DNA of 64,000 nt from Sinonovacula constricta. Lineage: Eukaryota > Mollusca > Bivalvia > Cardiida > Solecurtidae. Position 1 is the first letter of the stretch, and every line of letters begins with the position of its first letter. The notes below the pieces were generated by a model. It ran no database searches. It had not been told where the DNA came from and was given only the letters and a program-made list of their open reading frames with translations. Location: the NCBI GenBank assembly GCA_007844125.1, contig CM017567.1, positions 3,901,660 through 3,965,659 on the forward strand, given 5' to 3'. Both the position numbers and the translations under genes were made by a program. Below, one piece after another: positions 21,786 to 33,419 of this stretch.

Positions 21786-22148
21786 GATATACAGTCAAAC
21801 AAGCAGCCACCCAAGGGATTGACGAAAATTGGCTGCTTAAGACAAGTTGGCTGCTTAATACAAAACAGTTAATGCCTTCTCTCTTAGTAGTGGACCCGAG
21901 ACAGGCACTTGTCTAGCCGTTGCGTCAAGAAACCATCGGTGGCATAGTCCATTGACTGATGACTGCTGATTGGGGGTCAATTAAGGAAGGTTTATTTCGT
22001 TTGAAGGTGACGCTGGCCGCAGAACACAAACGACCACTTATTACAAGAAAATTAAAGAAGAAATTGCTCGGGGGGGAATTGAAGTGACCGCTTACACCAA
22101 AATGGCCGCTCTTAACACGCGACTGCTAGTACAAGTTAGACTGTACAT
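21786..22148. mobile_element. MITE, about 360 bp, with TA target duplication
   Basis: Begins TATACAGTCAAACAAGCAGC and ends GTACAAGTTAGACTGTACAT. The terminal inverted repeats are CAGTCAAAC / GTTAGACTG, flanked by TA. Internal text is strand-switching (GGCTGCTTAAGACAAGTTGG ... AAAATGGCCGCTCTTAACAC). The TA flank fits a Tc1/mariner-type non-autonomous element. Confidence 0.65.
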
Positions 22149-22789
22149 CTATTTATTACTTTGATTTTTCACACAGCTTAACAAGTCTAATATAATTCAT
22201 TCTAAGTTTCAGTCTTACTATTATGAATTAATATCAATATTCTAAACTGTTAGATCAAACATGCCTTTTTTAGCAGTCCTATCTAATATGTGAGATTACA
22301 TGTAGAATTATCTTCTTTCATTTCAGGTTTTCTGCTAATTTTTATCAATTTTACATATATGTACTTGTTTGTCTACAACACAAGTAAACAGAAAAACTTA
22401 TGAATCTTGTTATTCATGTGCTATTTCCCTTGTACAGGTAACCCCAGTCTTTGATCATAACCTTGTTATTTTACTTTAAATTTTAAAATAGCAAACTGAA
22501 GATTCATTATACAAATGAAGAAGTTTTTTGCACATATGAAGTATTTTTCTCCATTTAAGGTTTGAGTTTCCTCAAGTTTCATTTTGGAATCACACTGAAT
22601 GGACATTGTAAGCCTCTACTTGCTGAGGCCTGACCATAAGGATGCGGTGTTTTATCCTAATGGGGTACGAATGGTTTTTCCAGCAACTAAAGTGTTAAGT
22701 TTAGAGACAAACTTACAAGATTTTATAAAACAACACACTTATTAGTGGCTACATAGCCGAGTCTTTGCCTTCTAAGGGCAAATTGATCA

Positions 22790-22885
22790 AGTTAAGGCCA
22801 ATAGGGTAAACCCAGATCTGCTAACACTGTACTAGAAACTGTCTGATCAGGATCTACACTATTGGCTGGTTATTCCCTTCAGATG
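22790..22885. repeat. Dispersed palindromic repeat
   Basis: Contains ACTGTCTGATCAGGATCTAC followed by ACTATTGGC, one arm of the recurring element; the left arm (AGATCTGCTAACACTG) is decayed. Confidence 0.6.
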
Positions 22886-23394
22886 TTACTTGTCATCACA
22901 GGCCCCTGTAACAATGACCTCCCGACCAACAACCACATTCTTGCACATAAATATATCCGTGGTTATCATTGTATTTGTTATATACATGTATAAATAATAA
23001 TAATTTTATTATATACCGGTATTAACATTTAGTATATGTTATGCCACAAAGACAGCAAGATACGTGCAAAGTGCTGTTTAACAACCCCTCTTTGTGTGTT
23101 CTAACGCTTGCATGGTACATTTGTTCAATTTTTTCATAAGCAAAACAAAATCTTAAAAGTTAAAGACATAATTAGAAACTCTGCAGCACATAGTATAGAT
23201 TCTGATCAGATAATTTCCAGCCCATCAGGGAGCTAATTGATCTTGAACTGTACAATTACATATTAAGCATGGTGAAAAGCAGTTTAAGTCTGAAGGCAAA
23301 ATCTTTAACATAAGGTTGATTTCCAGTCCAGCTGTGTTAACTAAGTTAATTCTATCAAAATTTATTAAATAAATTTGGTTCCACAGACTTTCAC

Positions 23395-23520
23395 TACGTT
23401 TGAAGCCCTGTCTGGGTGGTGGTCTTCCAGCTGACCTGCACCTGTTGTTCTACCCAAACATGTCAGAGGTCTTTCTCTGAACAAAAAAAACCCAGCTGGA
23501 TGTTGCTGAAATAATAATCA
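23395..23520 (+). mobile_element. tRNA-derived SINE, family D (body fragment)
   Basis: GTGGTGGTCTTCCAGCTGAC, CTGCACCTGTTGTTCTACCC and GGTCTTTCTCTGAAC are the complement of the family D body, so this copy is in forward orientation and lacks most of its tRNA head. Confidence 0.6.
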
Positions 23521-26500
23521 TCATTCGGGTAAAGAAAGGTTTAATATTAATGGTGTGAATGGTGTTTACAGTGTGTAAGGGGTTAATTAAAAAGCTTTAT
23601 AGACAATGCCATTTTCAAACTGGAGGCCGCCATTTTCTGTGCAGGACTGTACAATGCTTATGGTACAAAAGATGGCTGTAGAAGGTATATTAAAATCAGA
23701 AATAAGAATCCTGAAGATTTTGTCTCAATTACACAAGTCATCACACCAACAGAAGTGTTTTTGTCTAATTATAAAACACTTGTTTGTTTTTTATATTAAA
23801 CTAGGCAGTATTGGCCATGGTAACGTAAAAGCTCTTTTATGCTTGCTGGGCTGAAACGGCCGCATATGGCAGGCATGGGAGATAACTCTTGATAGGCCGA
23901 TTTCTAGCATCGTCTACGGTAAACAGTATACACAGAAACAACAAAAAAATTCCACAAATTGCATTGAACGCTTATATCATTTTGTATTTAATGACGTAAC
24001 ATATATCCTGATACAAAACCTCAGTTAGCAATGTTGGGTTGTCTGTTCTCAATTAAGGACTGGGACGAAAAAGGAAAAGACGAGACAATGTTGCTATAAC
24101 AACAAAAAATTTACTTCACAATTTTCATGACTTATATCGTACAATGATAGGAAACTGTTAAATTGCAGAGAAATAAAATGATTCAACACTTTATATGGAC
24201 AGAATACAGACAAAGTAGAGGGTTTTTGTTTGTTCTCAATTTAAAATGATAATGTTTATATAAGGCAAAACAGATAATGAGTCGCTGATGATTTAGCCTG
24301 ATACTAAATCCAAGTAAAAAACAAACTGTAAAATCCTCTTCAAACTGGCAGTAAGGCTCATAAAAATAATGAATTATATCAATATATTCAGCAGATTTTG
24401 TTGATGCTCCAAAATGGAAAGATAAGTTATCTTTCCAAAATTAATAATTTCCTCTGTCATTTTGAAGTGGTGTTTGTAATAAACAATCCAGGTAGGAAGA
24501 CCCTTTTTGTAGTGTACCAAATCTGCATATTTAATGTTAGCACAGAAGTTTAATAACTAAGATTAAAACCTGACCCATTGTCCAGAGCTGACAAATCAGG
24601 AACATGTCATTTGAAAAGATGACTATTTTAACTCTCAAGTGTATAAACTTTGGCCCTGTTTTATTTCATCTTTAACCATAGGTTAGCAAGAATACTTAAG
24701 AAAAGCACACATTTACAAATTAGTACCCTGGGTTCCTATTTACTAATATTTTAAGATTTGAGATAACAATCAATCCATGTCCAAGAAAATGTGATTTTCT
24801 CGGAGATTACAGATTTTTAAAAATTTATTCTCATACTTTGATCAAAAGAAATCAATTATAAATCTTTACTTTACTTATTAGAAATAAAACTACTGCTGAA
24901 ATGATTTAATAAAAATATATTTCTAACCATTATGAACACAGGCAAAACTCACATTAGCTCCCTTGGCCAATAAAAATCAAGGCAGTCCAAATATTCCTTT
25001 GTTTAAGTCGACTTTGCAAAGCTTATTAGCATTATTCATGTATAAATGTATTCATTAACTTTGGCATAAAAATCAGAATAAAATCTTCTGTCTTGTATAT
25101 GTACTTTTATATCAATGTATGAGTACTTTACAAACATTATTATTTTGTTTGCAGGATGTTACAGATGTGGACATTCTATAAAATTACATTTAAAGTCCTG
25201 AATGTTCTAATTTTAACAGTCATTTATCAGCTGCATAAAAAAACTCCTTCAAAAAGGCTTTAAATATCAATGCTAACCATGTCTTATGGCACCAACACTA
25301 ACTGCCTTGAATTCACACATAAATGAAAGAACACAATTTTTAGAACCATTTTCATTTAGAAAATTAATGTACATTTAACAACCTTTTTATAACATTCTTT
25401 AATAAATCAAAACAATATTAATGAAAGTTTTTTTTTCTTATTCATAACCTATACTACTACAAATCATTATTTACTGTTTAGAGAAAGAGGAATTCAAATG
25501 TAAACAAGGATTATTGCCCTCATTTAATAAGTGTCACCAGTCTTTATTACAAGATTTAATTTAGTTGTATTATTTGTATCATTTCTATAAAAAAGTATCA
25601 GGGCAGAAGTTAACAATAAACATAACTGTTTGCCTGCTAATCACAGAATTTAGCAGATTTTGGCAAATAGTGTAGGTCCAGATTAGCCTATTTCCACATA
25701 GGATAAGCCTGTTCAGGATTTATACTTTTTGCTTCTTAGTTTTTTTCAATGTGTATTGTAAACTATGCATATAGTGTTTATCAAATAATGAAGCATTGTT
25801 TGGGGTTGTTTACAAATGCAGTATGATTTTAGGCTTTCTTTTAATTATATTAATTCCTACACACTTTATCATTAACCAAGATAAATGTTATTTTTCATTT
25901 ATATTAGAATATAAGATACAAAAATAAACTTTTCTAGACAACAGATAAACTGTAACTAATACAAGATAGATTTCACATCTTTATTATAATAAACCACAGT
26001 TCATTATAACAAAACTTATCATAGAAAGTACTTATAGCAACAACAGAGAATAAGTATATAGGTGTCACTATCAATGGCTTACAAAAGGATTGAAAAGAGT
26101 ATACAGAGCAAAAATATTTTTTTCTTTTGACATGAAAAACTTAAATATGACAAAAACAAGGTGCTAACAAAAATTGATTAAACATAAAATACATAAAAAA
26201 ACAGCCTCCTCTAGTCAACAACTTAAATGTTTGTGTCTGTCTAAGTAGAAGTTGTAATATTTATAAAACAATTCATTTGTTGGACTTTTCACTTTAACAA
26301 AGAATCTGACATGATTTTCTTTCTGTAAGAACAGCACCTGGCAGTGATTGGTGAAAGAAAGTAAACAATACTTCTTCCAATACAGAAACAAAAAATCGTA
26401 AAAGGAGAAAAAAAATACAAATTTGACAGAAAAGTAAAATTCAACCTTTTTCTAAACAAAGTTTTACACTATTCCAATAATTTTGTCATAAAAACCATAA

Positions 26501-28800
26501 ATCAACAGGCCTTCTGGCAGTACATGATTGTATCAATAATTATGTTTCCAAAATCAACCAACGTCAAATCAATATTCAATTAAATTTCAATTATCAATAC
26601 ACACACAAACCCATTTGAGGTGTTAACTAGAGGGCCTGTAGCATTGCACTAGAGCATGTTATGGTATCTTTACTGGGTTTGCACTGTCACATCTTGTGAA
26701 TTTTAGTGATTAAATGGGACCCACAACTTGACAAATATGTAACGCTGACAAGGTTTCTGCAAAAATGTAAAAGACATAAGATGATTCTGTCAATTTGTTA
26801 AAATTTTGTATCCGAATCGAGGGTAATATTTTCAGCTGATTAAAACAGTAGTGTTGCTATTTTTAGTACAGTTATTATTAATTTTGATTATTAAACCCCC
26901 AAAATTGTTACAGCACTGCTTTTTATAAATTGCATTAAATGTGTTTATAATTTAAAGATTAAAAAACAACAACAGAACATAAAAGACAACTCTAAATTTA
27001 GTTAAACCTAACTGCAACATCATCAGGCCAGATTGAGTCGGTTTCTTTTTTTGTGAATGTAGAATGTAAAAAGGAAAGAAGAAGTGATGAGAAAATGAAT
27101 GAGTGACATAATGTACACGGGTGGATATCTATAAAGTGGCAGCTGGGAGACAAGACAGTTGACCATTGTTCATACAAACCAGTGATCAAGCTTTATAAAC
27201 GGTGCCTGCAAAGTATTGAATAAATACTTAACTAAACCTGATGATCAGAAAACGCTAATATAGGGGAAATGCATGTATTTGCATGCTTGTGTGAAAAAAC
27301 AAAACCCCCTTCATTTAACAGAAATACTGATTATCGATGGTACAACAGAATTTCACAACACCAAAATGACAATAAAAACAGAAGTTTTTTTTAGAGGAAG
27401 TGGGGTGCAGAGAGAGAGAGAAAAAGCATAAAGTGGTAAAAATCTACAGTCACTGATGCAGTCTGTTTGGTTCTGCATGGGAGAAATGATGTCAGATTAA
27501 GTCTGATTTTAACCACTTGTTTACTATTGAGCCTTTTAACAAAAAGTATCCAGACTAATCTGTCTTTTTACTTTGCAATTCTTAACCACCTGTAAAGTTT
27601 TATTAACGTTTTCTATATAACAACTGTATATAGTGTTTACAACATTTTTTTTTTAACGTTGTTCTTACTTAAATTTGTTTCTGGCTTAATTAAAACCATT
27701 TACCAGATTTCGGTTTTTGTTACAATTTTTTCTTCTTCTCCAGGCCGCCCCTTTTATGGTCAACTGATAAGCCTGGTTTCTCACTGTTACACTCAGCAAT
27801 AAGGGTAGAAAAGTAAAAGCCACAATACTCACTGCTAAAACCAATATAAATTGTACATAGTACTCCTTCTACTACTAATTTAACTTTATATACAAATAAC
27901 AAAATAAGTATTTTTTCATAACATATCTGATAAAACATCAAATTGACTTTAACAATGATATACATCTATAAAAACTCAAACAGAAATAAAAGATGAAAAG
28001 AAACAATATACTTTAATAAAATACATGTAAGATAGTGAGTGTTATATTATATATGTTATATATATATTCTATAACACGAGCACTTCAGATCCTTAAACAT
28101 GATGAAAACATAGCTCTGCACCAGACTTGGACAAATCAACTTAATACATCTAAACTACACAAAATGTATCACAAATATGAATAAAAAAAAGGCAATGAGG
28201 GTCGCTTTCTAAAAACTGTTTTGTAAATACAAAAACAACAGAGTTAAAATGTTGGGACAAATAATCATTAGACTTCTCCATTCAAAGTTTGAGAAAAGGC
28301 CCCATTTCACAAATATTTAGACAACCGTATTTGTGCATACAATTCACCCTAATGAAGAGCAAGTAGATTCACTTTTCAAAGGTTTAACAAGCACGAAAGG
28401 TCTTCAAACTTTCTGTGCATTTTCATAAAATATAAACAAAATATGAGAAATATATATTTAATAACTAGTACCGGGTATCCTTCCTTTAAGCTCAAGCTCT
28501 GTATGAGGCATGGTCTAGTATGTCATCTTGTTAAAACAAGTCGTCATGTATCTATGATATTTTGGGACGTTTAATGAATAAATGCAAAATGTTGAGCTGC
28601 CAATAAAAAATTTAAGACTCGTTAAAATGAATGTTACAATGGTAATATCCTATCAAGGTAAGGCTGTCATAAACACTCTATTAAACACCCCCTTATGCTC
28701 GTAGTCTGTCACTACATTACTAGAACAATTTCTAAAATACAACTTCATTCTCATTAAAACACATCTGTTTGTTTGTCAAGAATTTGGCTTGACGTTATTC

Positions 28801-29361
28801 CATGTATAAGACACAAAGGAAACATAGATGTATGAAGGGTGGCATGGTGCCATGTTGTAGTCACCTAACTGTAACAAAGGAAACATAGATGTATGAAGAG
28901 TGGCATGGTGCCGAGTGGTAGTCACCTTACTGTAACAAAGGAAACATAGATGTATGAAGGGTGGCATGGTGCCGAGTGGTAGTCACCTAACTGTAACAAA
29001 GGAAACATAGATGTATGAAGGGTGGCATGGTGCCGAGTGGTAGTCACCTAACTGTAACAAAGGAAACATAGATGTATGAAGGGTGGCATGGTGCCAAGTG
29101 GTAGTCACCTAACTGTAACAAAGGAAACATAGATGTATGAAGGATGACATGGTAATGAGTGGTAGTCACCTAACTGTAACAAAGGAAACATAGATGTATG
29201 AAGGGTGGCATGGTGCCGAGTGGTAGTCACCTAACTGTAACAAAGGAAACATAGATGTATGATTTCTGGCATGGTGCCAAGTGGTAGTCACCTAACTGTA
29301 ACAAAGGAAACATAGATGTATGAAGGGTGGCATGGTGCCATGTGGTAGTCACCTAACTGTA
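28801..29361. repeat. 61-bp tandem array (about 9 copies)
   Basis: Monomer AACAAAGGAAACATAGATGT, ATGAAGGGTGGCATGGTGCC, GAGTGGTAGTCACCTAACTG, T. Copies are 90% or more alike, with scattered changes (TGATTTCTGG; GGATGACATGGTAATG). No variable spacers, so not CRISPR-like. Confidence 0.95.
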
Positions 29362-32300
29362 ACTTCTCAGACTGCTCAACCACGTTGGTTCAGGTCACAT
29401 TTGGGGCAAGGAACATAATGTGTGAAGTTTTTTCACCAGACCTGTGGTGCACTGGTCATTTTACCCAGATACTTGCCTAGGTCCTTCCTCAACAAAAATG
29501 GCTAGATTATGCTAAAATGGCATTAACTACTGGTATATTGTGGCAATTAATTGAAAAAAGGGAACTTAAAAAACTTTTTTCATCAAAGGAATCATAACAT
29601 TTTTAGCATCAAGGGGGAATTTAAAACAGTATGTACTGTTATTTACCAAAAGTTAAGATAAATGCTTCATAAGCTACAGTCAATATGAAAATGATTTACT
29701 GAACTTGAGTAGACATACAATTTGATTTAAATTTATCATCAATTTTTTATTAATAGTGAATAAAAAGTTGTTTTTACAGTTGAAGACAAATCCCAAGCAT
29801 GAATCACAATGAAAATCAAGACACAAAACACTGTTGATTGAAAACACTAAATAGTTTGGACAACATCAAAATTGTAAATGAGAAATTTTATTCCTGATGA
29901 TGGTGATACAAATGATGACTGCTGATGACAATCAATGATAAGTTGGATGCAAAAATTATGATTAATGACAATGAGAGGATAAGTACCCTGGTGCGCTCCA
30001 CTTGATGATGTCATATATGATGTCACTGATGATGAAACTGATGTCACAAATTATGTCATTGTCACTAAGATATATATTATCATCTTAAGCATATTTTTTG
30101 CTAATGTAAGAATAATAAAAAATAACTATGATGCATCAATGATATTATTTAAGTGAAAAAGAGAGGTTGTTTCAAGGAATATTAAACAAAAATAAACAAT
30201 GCTAGTGTTTGTTTTGATTAAAAAATAAGAAGGCATCACAGGTGAACATTTGTGAAATCTACTTTAAAACAGTCAAAGATTTAACTTCCATTCTTATCTA
30301 TAACAGACAGGAGTATTTTGTTTATTACTTTTTAAAACAGTGTTAGCTAGACAGGAGTATTTTATTACTTTTTAAAACAGTGTTAGCAAAAACAATTGAA
30401 ACATTAGAATTTTCTGTGCTTAAATCAATAAAATTTCAAATAAAAATAACATTGCCGCATTTTGTCCATTCAAGGGTATTTCCTTGCAATCATAAACAAA
30501 AGAAGCTCCAATGCATAAATAAAGACTAAAAGTTGTTGTGTGAATAAAAATATTCGAGTGATAGTAAACAAATGGCAAAAATGCTATATAAAAGAAGACT
30601 GAGCTAACTACTCTTAATTGATAAAATAAAAGAACATCTTAAGGTAACGCAAGTGTAATAGACAATATACAGAAGTTTAAAATTAACTAATGTGTTGTAT
30701 ATTTTGATGTTGATGTTTATGCCAAATTTTAAGGAAATTCTGCACCAAGTTTTAATTTATAGATATTTTTTCTTCTAAAATTGAATTTAGGTTTTCTTTT
30801 TAGAAATAAGAGAACTATAAATATTATGTTATATCTGCTTTTGGAGAAGTGTTTTGCTAATGAGTATCATTTGGAAACAAATTATAGGTATAGACAAACC
30901 CAACAAACATTGACTGATTAGTTTGACTTGAACCATCCCAAATATGTAATTAATTGTTTACCAACTCAACACATTTTAGGCTGATTTTCATATTCCTTCT
31001 GTTGACTGTGCTTTATTAATAAAATTACAGCGCTCTTGATAGACAAATGATTTGTTTCAGTGTTGCCCAAAATGTTTTATGAAGTATTTTTCTTGATGCT
31101 GCAAAATATAAAATAATTTCACCACCACATGGTTTTAATGTTTTGTTAGACTTTATCAGGTAATTTATCAGGTAATAAATTTGTAATCAAATTTAGCACA
31201 AAAAACTAAATTAAAATTCATTTACAAAATAAAAAATAAACATGTTTTATTTTATATCTGGAAGGGTGATGCCAAAAAAAATGTCAAAGTGAAAAAATAG
31301 GAAGAGAAAAAGCTGACCATTCGTGCCCATACCGGGATTCGAACCCTCAACCCCCAGTTTTGCAATTTTAACCCTCATTTTGATACTTTTTAACTAGAGG
31401 TGCAGCATTACAGTTGCTCTACCTTAATGCACTGAATTAGATATAGCTTCACCTTCCATGAAAATTACATAATTAAGCAAGAAAAAGTTCTTTCTCTAAA
31501 TCAACGCATTAGCAAATTTGAAATAAAATAAAATTGCATTAGTTTTAAACAAAACGTTTTATAATTTTGCATTAATCTCAAAAAAGTTAAAATAAATTTA
31601 TATCATTAACTGTTCTTTACTGTAATTTTCCCACAATTAAAACGCATGCTTTTTTAAATTATAACAGTGCGTCTTGAGAGCATTCTAGCTAACACTATGT
31701 TCATAAAAATATTCATCACAATAAGGCATCACAATAAAAGAAAATTACTCCTAGTAATATTATGAACGTATAAATAACAATATTCAAAGCATGTATGCTC
31801 AATGCCCATAACATAAGTGTAATGTCATCTGATGTAGTTGAAGATAGCGACAAGAAATGATGATTCAACAATAAAAAAAAAAATCTTATCAACATGACCA
31901 TGTGTTATGTATGTACATACAATGTAATCAAAGAGTGTGCATTAAGACAGCCCGCAAGGCGATATTATATACAGAAGAGCAAAAAAGCTTGGCTGCAAAT
32001 AATGTGCTTATACCTATCACAAACTGTCATTGTGACATTCATATAGTTTGTAAATTTATGTATGCTCGACAACAACAAAAAAATGAATAATAATAATGAT
32101 GTATCTAGTATGGCCCAACACAAAGACGAACAAAAGGTTTTTGTTTCCCATGGACGACCAAGTTCTTCAAATGATTATAATAAATGATGTAATATAGTTT
32201 TAAAACACACTGAGTTTTACACAGGTCTATGAAAGTAGAATGACTCCTTTCAATACACCGTCTGTGTGTTGGTACAAAATATACCGAGACATTAGGACCA

Positions 32301-33373
32301 TTTCTTGTTTTAAACAGATGCCCAGTACACATTATATAATTACACAACAGTAAAGAGCTGTCCAATTTTTCACGGATTTTTTTCTCAAAGAAAAAAACCC
32401 AACTTATCAAATTTCCTACTGACAACAACCAATCCCTCTACTGTATTGATAAACATACAAAAAAACACCTTAAACATTGATCAACCAATTAAAATAAGAA
32501 TTATATATCTTACAAAAAACTTGACACATTTAAAAGAACACAAGAACTTTGTTTTAAATTAACCTATGTTTCTGATTCAGTAAACAGTTATCCATGTGGT
32601 ACCCTTTACTGTTTTATTTTTTTACACTTATATCCCAAGCATACTGTACGCCGACTAACGTGTAGCAACATGAAACGATTAGAGGCAGTGTCTGAATTAA
32701 TCTGCCGAGATCCTTTTGTCCGGTTCCCATGTTCACAAAACCAATCTAACTTTTTGACGAGCTGGAAACAAATTCTGGTAACAGAGCTGTCAATATAGAC
32801 ATAACGCTGTAAGTCAACTTTCAAAATGCAAAACATTAAGTCTTCAATTCTGGTTCCCTTCTTGAAGAATCCTATCAGTTCGGATCTAAACTCATTTTAT
32901 CTTGACCCAAACACAACCAGTCTTAAAGGCAATCTACTTCCCTTCTGCATTGTTCAGCTACTTGTTTGCTTGTCAGGTACTCGACTGGTAAACAAATCCA
33001 TGCTTGAATATGAACTGGTACCAGTCTACCCATTCATTTAGGAAGTAAATAGACGCATCCTCCGAACCGTTTTTCACAGCAACCAGCACTGGGCACTAAT
33101 CTTCATAGCAACCAGCCATGGGAACTGGGCTGTCGAAGTGACCATCATTGGGAACCGGGCTTTCATAGCAACCAGAGCAATTTCTTTGCAAAACCCCATA
33201 TTGTTAACATATCACAAGATAATCTCAGAGAGTACACAAACACAGAGAGGACCAATCACAACACATGGTGCTGGGCAACAAATCTACCATTAGTGCACTA
33301 TGGGTAGGAATGGTTGCTATAGCAACAACAGAAGCAAATTCATCCATAGCTTGTTTTGCATCCGCTCTCTTTT
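29362..33373. other. AT-rich intergenic region, probably including the HDAC 3' UTR
   Basis: No supported coding exon. A family D SINE fragment is plausible near 29435-29500 (TGGTGCACTGGTCATTTTAC then CCAGATACTTGCC). A B-box-like GGGATTCGAACCCTCAAC lies near 31332. The HDAC transcript (minus strand) must terminate here; one candidate AATAAA on the minus strand is at 32613-32618, about 760 nt after the stop. Confidence 0.5.
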
Positions 33374-33419
33374 CTAGGATTCTTCATCCATGGGTTCTGA
33401 TTCTTGTTCCGTGGAGTTA
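33374..33419 (-). CDS. HDAC4: HDAC last exon (EPMDEES, stop)
   Basis: 46 nt after a TTCCAG acceptor. Encodes [15 protein letters not shown] and a TAG stop, matching the acidic EEPMEEE-type C-terminus of HDAC4/5. Confidence 0.88.

Larger units (their letters stand above)
18130..28800. other. Convergent intergenic DNA downstream of SLC28 (probable 3' UTR then repeats)
   Basis: No ORF here has homology, splice structure or composition suggesting a gene. It should contain the 3' UTR of the transporter; one possible AATAAA lies at 19426-19431, among several. Otherwise it holds AT-rich spacer, SINE and MITE fragments, and GTAGATCCTGATCAG-type palindromic repeats (about 20205-20300, 22790-22885, 23190-23250 and 25630-25740). 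Confidence 0.6.

Noticed and set aside
28801..29361. CRISPR-like regular array
   Set aside because: Units are contiguous 61-bp repeats without variable spacers, in an animal intron/intergenic setting.
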